A stretch of 64,000 nucleotides of DNA from Notospermus geniculatus (taxonomy: Eukaryota > Nemertea > Pilidiophora > Heteronemertea > Lineidae): contig NMRB01000072.1 in NCBI GenBank assembly GCA_002633025.1, positions 192,336 through 256,335 of the forward strand, in the 5' to 3' direction. The translations under genes and the position numbers were made by a program. Below the pieces are notes generated by a model, which ran no database searches, was not told the origin of the DNA, and saw only the letters and a program-made list of their open reading frames with translations. Positions 49,201-58,200 of this stretch are shown piece after piece; positions within the stretch are counted from its first letter, which is position 1; every line of letters begins with the position of its first letter.

Positions 49201-52200
49201 TCTAGTCTACCTATCAGTTCTTAAGTTTGCAAAGTTCATGACAACATAACAATGTCAAAGCATTCCACCGCATCCTACATTACATGTAGGCCTACCTTTC
49301 GAGGGTTCCGAGAAGGAAAATGTTTTTCAGCAGACACTTTTTCAAATCAGCTTGGTCTCACATAAAAGATGTGTAAGGAGTCAACTCATGTTTCTGTAGA
49401 ATTGCCTGGAATTGCTTGGAGAGTCACCTATTAGAGAGTCGTAGAACCAGAAATATATCAAGATTTTGACTTGATTTATTTCTTGTTTTCAGATTGAAGA
49501 TAGAGCATCTTGATACATACGACACTGGCTACTACATGTGTATTGGTAGTAATCAATTTGGAAGTGCACGGACAATGGGTGTACTGTATGTCAATCCAGG
49601 TAGGAACAGTTTTCGTAGAAGGACTTATTAATGAATATTAACAAATACTCGTACAAAAAAAGTATACCGGTACTGGTATAACTGGTATATTATAATGAAT
49701 TGCTTTATGTCATACGCTAATCAATAGATGATAAAAGATGTTGTAGGCAAAGAAACCATGATATGTAAAGCGGCCCATACACGATCAATATTATTGCACA
49801 ATATGAGGATCACAATGGGCAATATTATTGCCAATCTTTCTTCTACCCATCATGTGAAAAGCACACGACCACCCATTTGGGCCCCATATTGTGCAATAAT
49901 ATTGCGCCGTGTATGGGCGGCTTTAGTTATAAGTGATGTTAACAAGTATCTTTTTGCTTTCAGGGCCAAATCCAAATGCACCAGACCCTACCAACGCCCA
50001 ACAAGGGACTGATACCAGTTTGGAGGACCTGTTGGGAGGGAAGGTTATACCTGGAGGATTCAGACCTGGAAAGAACAACGACCCAAAGTAAGGGAACCAT
50101 GTAATTGGACCTGCATCTTCTGTATATCCTCAATTTTTACAATAAAATTTCTATTTAGCCGTTGCTTCATTGATCTCCTGTGTCGCTTTCAGAATTGATG
50201 AAGTTGATGAGAAGGACAAGAAGGGCTTCTGCCAGACGTACTTGGGCGCCACCTGTGGCAAATATTTGAAATCCAAAAATATCTTTGTGAAATCCAAGTA
50301 TGAGCAGGGCCACAATGATGAGAGATTGGCAGGTAGAGTGGAAATTTGAATTATGTCTCATTGAATCTTTTGTATCATTTGTATCATTTGCATCTTTGAT
50401 GTGTCATACCAAACTTGTTTGATCTTTTCTCTGATAAACTGTTAGACAGTGAATTTTCTTATTGATAGCAACCAGTATTTCAATGAATCTTGTATGATAT
50501 AATTCATGCATTATATTTCAGCTGCAATTGCAATGATAGCGGCGTCATCGCAGACGCGTCTCTCGGAGAGTTGCGGCCAATACGCCATCCAGAGTTTGTG
50601 TTACTACACGTTCCCCATGTGTGATACAACATCAGATGTGCCTAAGCCTCTCCGTATTCGCCGTGATGAGTGCATGATGGTGGAAAACCATTTGTGTTTT
50701 GAAGAGTACAGAAAAGCCAAGCAAAATCCTGTTTTAGGTGTGTTCAGCCATACATTTTGTACATTCATCAAAACCTCCTGTGAACAGATCACCGCCGTCG
50801 AAAGTCTCAAGTGATGAAAACGATGGCGGCCATTTTTTACTGAAGCATAGGGCCGTATTCTAGAAGCTTCCTTAAGTGTAAGGTCGACCTTTAGCTATTG
50901 TTTGCAGGGTGGAATACAAAAGATTAAGGTCGACCTTACACTTAAGGAAGCTTCTAGAATACGGCCCATAGTGTGCCGCTGAGATCATGTGATTCAATTT
51001 GACCAACCAGAAGGCGTCCTCAAAAATAACCTCGAAAATTTCTCAAACAATGATACAAAAAACTTGAAGATGGTGAAATAATTCGAATTTCTTTATTCGG
51101 GACAAGCTTTGACCCCAAATGATTTGAATATGCATCAATAGTCAGTAGATTACGTGAGAGGAAAAGGGTGAAAGATAGGTGAGAAAATTGAACAATGCTG
51201 ACAAAGTGAAAATGTGAATGCCAGTGTTCACAAGGAGAATCGAAAGGGATAGTGTATTCAAAATTGATTCAACATTATTTCCAGGTAACAAACTGAGCCT
51301 GCCAGAATGTAATGATCTCCCACTAGATGGGAGTCGGCAAGCAGCAAAGTCGATCAGTATGGATATACCCAATGTCAAGAAATGGTACAATTCAGGTGAG
51401 CAGCATCTTGAAATATCAGGGCCTTCGTTTCACCTTCAGACTATGGTCCACTCAGAATCCAAGGCGTTGTGATATGAACACTTGGTGGTCTTCAAGGTGA
51501 TGAGCAGGCAGTGGTTTCTATTTCCTGATCATAAGATATGTGAACCCTTTACGATAGAACGTTGTCAGCAATGTCCGTCTTCCTCAAAAAAATTTGTATA
51601 ATTTTGCTCATCTTGTTGTTATAGATCACACCTGCTTCAATGAAACTGGTAAAGAATACCGTGGCACAGCAAACAAGGCAAAATCAGGCAAAGAGTGTGA
51701 ACGCTGGACACACACTTGGCCGCAACAACTTCGTTTTGACCCAGTCAAATACAAAACACTTGGTATGTACACCGGTTTTGCTCCCTTCGAATAGCATTTT
51801 GAAATGGCCAACTGCAAATCTAGGCTTAGCTTGGGTGCAATCCGCATAAACACGAAATTTGTAAGTTTGGATTTGTGAATTTCGTGGGCACGAAATTATT
51901 CTTAGTGTCTTTTTTCACTGTCGCGACTAATTCTCTGATGCTTTTTCAGGGAATCATAACTACTGTCGTAATCCCGGAGGCGAGGTAGACATGCCCTGGT
52001 GCTTCACACGTAGTGGCCTCGAACTTAGACAGGAGCCGTGTGACCTACCAAAATGTGGTAAGATTTTGTCTCTTTGTTCTTCTCTACATAGTTGTTAGTA
52101 GATACATTTCATCCCATCTCCTGACACTCATTAGTTTGGCCTGTTCGATGGAAACTCATCAGCCAAAAGGAATTTTGAACTCGGACGCACTGATGCAGTC

Positions 52201-55200
52201 TAGTCCCAACCGGTTCCCTCGCTCTTGATTCTCAACATCCACATACGTTTACCATGATTGCCACAAGTTGCAAACTTGTCGATCATAGGAGACAGTTCTA
52301 GTGCTACTGAATTACATTTGGCACCAGGCATTGAGCTGCTCTGTTGGGATGTCTTTCCTTCTCACGCTGCATCAGAATTTGAGTAGAGGAGGGGTCGCTT
52401 AACCTTGAAATGACCAATTCTATCCAGGGATATCAAATCCAGAGCTACGGATGCATACATCGCTATTCTTGTACAGACATACATGTTGCTTAATCATAAT
52501 ACATCTCTTCCATAGATTGCTCTACTCTATTGTCATGGGGTTATTGGAACAAATCTAATTTTATCATTTGATGTATCTAACCCCAATTGTATCCAGTGAT
52601 CCTATTGTGTTTTTTGCTTGGAGTCTGACCACCAGTTGTCGTGGTGACAGGTCTTATCCGGCCAATCACGTCAACAATGACTCTGAAATTGTTGGCTATC
52701 GACCGCAACTTTCCGCCATCGCTTGGGCATCGACATCAACAGGATGTTGCTGGCGTATTTCTGATTAATCAGATTCACGGTGTCGGGGGACGTCATGTCA
52801 GTCCTGGTCCATTACTCAGATCACTTTCTGCATCTGTGAAAGCGAGAAAAAGTTATGTTGCTCGGCTCATATGTCTGTTTCATCGTAACTATACATAGAT
52901 TAACGTGTCTCTCTTTACTGAAGTTTGTACATATTCTGCAGTCACCTTTAGCTGAATTTGGCTACGAAGATTTCTGTAGTTGGTTAGCTGAGTCAAGTAT
53001 TGGCAATGTAACTTGATTATGCTTAACTGCTACTTATGTATTTATAATATGGGTGACATTTACATCTTTAGCTTCACAGCCAAAACCATTTTACAAAATT
53101 GAAACGCTTCTGTAGCAAAAATCATTTGTAAAACGGTATTTGCATCACCAGTATTTCCCCTTTAAGTGATGGGTTCTTGCACCAGGCCAAACTAAGTATC
53201 TAGAACTTGGTTTGATTTCAATGAAATCGGATGTTCGGCAAACATCATATGCTGTTTTCAAACTTCCCATCTTTCAGGCCATTTGCGACTTTCCTCATCT
53301 CAATTCCATCATGAATATATTAACTCAGTCATTTTTGTCTAGTGTCAATTTCACATCATGCACAGTCTTTCTGGACTCTACCACTTTGGTAAAGTCTGAT
53401 TCAGCTTCAACTTTTCATATTTACACCACTTATGTTAACTTACAGCAAAAAGCAATAATATTGCCCTATTTAACTTAAAGGTCTGTTCCTTCAGTTGGCA
53501 TTCTGTCTCGTGCCTATTTTGGACCACACTACTGGCATGTGCAAGTGATAATCTGATGACCTATGACATAGGAGGGATTTGGCCTTTAAAGCTTTCATTG
53601 ATTTTGACTTACAGTCGAACTTAGTTATAATGCCTCCGAGTCGAATCGTAAGTAAACACTCCACAGACAACAAGAGCTCTCTTATTTAATTCTGACAAAA
53701 ATAACAGATTTATGACTTTAGAATTGTTCGCTATGTATAATAATTGTAACGAATAATGACTGAAATTGCTTATAGTTTAACAGAAACTGTAAATTATAGT
53801 TGCTACAACTTTATTTATAACAAAGTTCGACTGTACGTGCTCATTTAACATGCCAGATGTAAAGTTCAGCATGCCTCACATGAAGACGATGCACTGTTCA
53901 TCGTATTGTCCTGACAGCTTTCTAAAGCCTCTTGAGGTCAAATTGAATTCTGGTAGAAAAATATTTTACTCATGATGACTTCAGAATCTGCAATTCTGTA
54001 CAATTTGACCCAAAGTGGTTGGGAGTAAAGGACTTCACTGAAGCCCCTTTGTGTAATCCTTATTTTCATAGAACTTTTTTATTACTCTTACAGTTGACAA
54101 ACCACCATAGAAGCACCTATCCCTAAGCACTGTTTATATTTGTTTATTGCTAACAAGCCCTAAAGGTTGTGTCCATTATACTTCCAGTCTTTGTCATTGA
54201 TGAGATACTGAAGGTGATAATTTTAAAAGGCCTTCAGCTGCTAGGCTCTAGCAGATAGAAAGTCCTAGCAGATGAAATTCACTCCACATCCTGGACATAT
54301 GTCAAATTTGGATACAGATTTTAGGACTTGATTTAGCCAAGCACTGTAACCCTCTGTTGCTACACCATACTGCACACAGTACACTATAAACCCCTGATAT
54401 GGTCCTATGGTTCTCCAGAAGCTGATAGGTTGACATAAAAAATGATCAACCCTTGATTGTACACAGGTCTCTGATTTTGATTCTCTTATGATGGACCTTG
54501 AAAACAGAGGGGTTTACAGTGCATTAGTAGTCTGCCAGCAGTTTCATGTGTAGGTCCTCATGTCAGCCTTCCACCACTTTCCTTATATTCTCAAACTTGA
54601 TAGACATTTAGTCCTAAAATATCCTTGTTTGTAAGTCACACACACATCTTCAGCCATCCTAAGTCGCTCCGCCACCCGAGTTTTCTCCATACGAGTTGGC
54701 TCTCAATGGTGAGTAGGAGCTGTCAGTCAGCTGACCAATAGGAGTAGGAGCTGTCAGTCAGTTGACCAATAGGAGTAGGAGCTGTCAGTCAGTTGACCAA
54801 TAGGAGATCTCAGGTTCAATTCAATGCCTAGCGGACCCATTCACGATTGACTGAGCACCAATCAGGAGAGTCTTCTGTTGTATAGGTCCGCAGGCACGGC
54901 TGACTGCTCCTATTCACTATTGTTGGTGTCCTTACAATTAAACTGAGACCAATGACACAAAATGATCGAATGCCCATATAGTTGTTTTCAATGGTTCAAT
55001 TGCCCATAGGGCCGATTTTTTAAACGATAGTTAAGGTAAACCTCGGTTTAACCATCGGCTTTTCTGACCAACTGTGAATTAACCAAAGTAAACCTTTTGA
55101 CTTTTAGAATGTTTGGCTATCAACGATTCATAAAATCGAAAAATTTACTTCGATTAACAAACAGTTTGTCAACTGAGGGTTAATGAAACCCGATGGTTAT

Positions 55201-58200
55201 CTTAGCCATCGTTTAAAAAATCGGCCCATAGAGGGCTAACTCGCATGAGAAAACTCACATGTGGAGGAGAACGTGAAGTATTCTGATTTGAATGGTATAA
55301 CAGTTCTACTGGGTGGTAGGTCATACGTTCAGTTGTGTTGGCAGTGTAAGGTACATGTAGTTAGGCCTTTATGTACAAACAAACATCTACGTCGGCAAAA
55401 CATTCATCTTCAGGCGGTATAAAACATCACACTGGCTTTTCAGAACACAAAATATGTTGTATATTTGATATTGCTGCATGTGTTGGCATAAAACATGAAT
55501 TTAAATTTTGCAGGCTCAATGTCGTCGACATTCTGCGGAATTTCTCCCATGATGCTCCTTGTATTCCTCGTCACTGGGACGTGGGTATAATTTCTCGTTC
55601 TCGATCGACTGTACATTAGCTTTTATGAATGACTCCTGTAATCGGCCAACGCTTGCAGCTGTAATTCATGGAGAGTAGTTCCCATTTCATAGTCCCACTA
55701 ATTAGAAACAAACTATTGCTCGTTAAAATCATTAGACTAGTCAACTCATCATCTAATTAACGTGGCATTACTTTTCATAAAATCAGTTTCATACACTTTG
55801 AAGATGATTTCTTAATAAAATAATAAGTAATCTTTAATAAGCCTTAACTTGTCAGTTGATATGTACATTGTATATAATGGCATCTGTATCTCAACCTTTA
55901 AGAGATTCTAACCTGTTTTGCCTCGTATTTATAATCTTTGATGCGAAACATGGTCCGTTCTATATCGCACTAAACATTCTCCTCAGTTTGCTGTTAACAA
56001 AAATTATGGTTTTAAACTCTACCTGTGTTTCTAAGAGATGACAGGTGTTGGAAAACATGACAATTTCGGCAACCTTTTCTGGTTCATCCTCCTCCCAATG
56101 GCAACAATATTTTGTACTACCTGTAACAGGGTTAATCATTCAATACATCAAAAACTGCATTCGTAGAGTCATGCTTTTTGCTTCCTTGCATTATGATTAT
56201 AAGACTGGCTTGTTTTTTACCCCAAGAGAGATGTGCATGGTGGTATATCTCTCATTTAAATTATCATCTCTTTCATATTCACTATTCCTTGCAGACTCAA
56301 CAACTTGATTCGCACCAATAACTTAGGGATGTCTCGATACACCCAACCAAACGTTCACACTAAAAATGCCAATTTAAGCCTCACATAGGTTCTTTCCAAT
56401 ATCTCTTACCTTCAAAAAGGGCTGACGATACTATCGGTGTTTGTGTTATAAACTGCATCTGTTACAGCAGCATCCAACTTGTGTAATTGGCATCAATGGC
56501 ATTAACCACAGCTCTTGATCTTGTCATGAACGTTTCATTCAGACGTTACCTTTCAAACCGTGCAACTTGTAAGATTCTACATTTGCAGCTGAGGGACTTG
56601 GTCTTGGGGCAACACTAAATGTAGACATATTGTACTATTGCTATAGAAACAGTTTGAACATTGTGTTTTGCATGGCTTTGAGATGAGGACGGTGGCAGTC
56701 GGGAATAGGAAGCGGTTTTAATACATGTATGTCAGACCTGAAAGATGGGATGTCGTTTTACACACTCTTTATTGCACTAAAAACATTTTGCATAGGTTGT
56801 GAATGCAGAGAAATTCTTCCTGATTTGGCTGAATGCTTTTCGGTGGTGATGTGACTTCGACCCTTTCCCTGCACCTTGGCCATATTTCTCCTCTCCGTTT
56901 AAGTCCCCCTGCCCTGTTCATCATACATGTATCTGTTAGACCTATATGTCTTAATGTTGACATATGCGTGGCTGGGGACAAGATTTGTATTGTATTTGTG
57001 TGGCATCTGGACTCCAGCTTCTATCCTGGTGTCAGCATCCTTCCACTGGTACTGCTGGTGAGAGAATCTCGTCCCCAGGCACTGTATATTCCTCACTCGT
57101 GTGTGTTAACCGTTGTTGCAGTTATCTAGAGCGTACATGTAGTAAGTACTTCATTGACTGCACTGATTAAAAAAGAAACAGTGAGTTAGTGAGTTATGAT
57201 CAAAAATCATGCATTCATCGTCAGTGCAATGTAGATTTTGTCATAGAAGTAGACAGTATGTTGTATTCCATGTCGTTTGCTGTGGTTAGTGAGTTGTTGA
57301 GATAATGGCTGGTATTTATAAAAGCCAGGAAAATGCTTTTACTTTAAATTTTGTAGTACATTTACATTGGACACTGCTGTGCAAATCGTAAGTAAAAGCA
57401 TATGCTAACTTTTATGAATACCAGCCAATATAGAGAAGGCTGCCCATATAGATGTTCAATGTACCGTATTCAGTTCTTGCACTCACCTTCGTCAACACTC
57501 TTGATTTTCAGATGGGTTTGAATGTTTATGAATGATTTCAGGGCAAGATTGATGCAAAAGCTTGGCTCTAAGGCCTACCCCTTTCTTAAGCCATCAATCT
57601 TGTCCCCCCCCCCCTTAATATTTTGTCAAATTTGTGAAAAAGTTTTGCCTCCACTAAAATGAGGTGCCCCCACCCAGCTGGTGGGAACTAGACCCTTTCA
57701 CAGCCCAGCACTCACTGGATACTCCCTCCCTGTTACTTCAATCACACGCAGATACTACTGATATCAGTTTGGAAATTGCAGCTTTTATGATTCACTTCAT
57801 GTAGGCCCTAACTCAGCAGATGAATGATACTCAAATTTAATCACTTACCTGTATTCTTTATACTCTTTCAGAGCCCACTGGTGGTACTGAGACAATGAGC
57901 GAGATTATGTTCATCCTCATCCCAAGTGTTGCTGTACCTATCGCTCTCATCTTCCTCATCGTCATCATCTGTATGTGTCGTCGTTCGAAGAAGAATAACT
58001 CGCCGAGCAAGACCCCGAAGAATCTCGGCCAGAATATGGAACTGAGCCCCCTGAACGTAAAACAGCCACCGCTTCGAGCGAGAGAGTTCCCCATGTCTTC
58101 CATACGATTTGTTCAGGAGTTAGGCGAAGGGACATTCGGCAAAGTTTACAAGGGCGAGTTGATTGGGTTGTACAGCGAGGCGAGTATCACACCCGTTGCA

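Larger units (their letters stand above)
52058..57871. other. Ror: ROR intron before the TM/kinase exon
   Basis: This 5.8-kb intron holds three hairpin MITEs (54.7, 55.0 and 57.3 kb) and no recognised exon. Confidence 0.6.
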
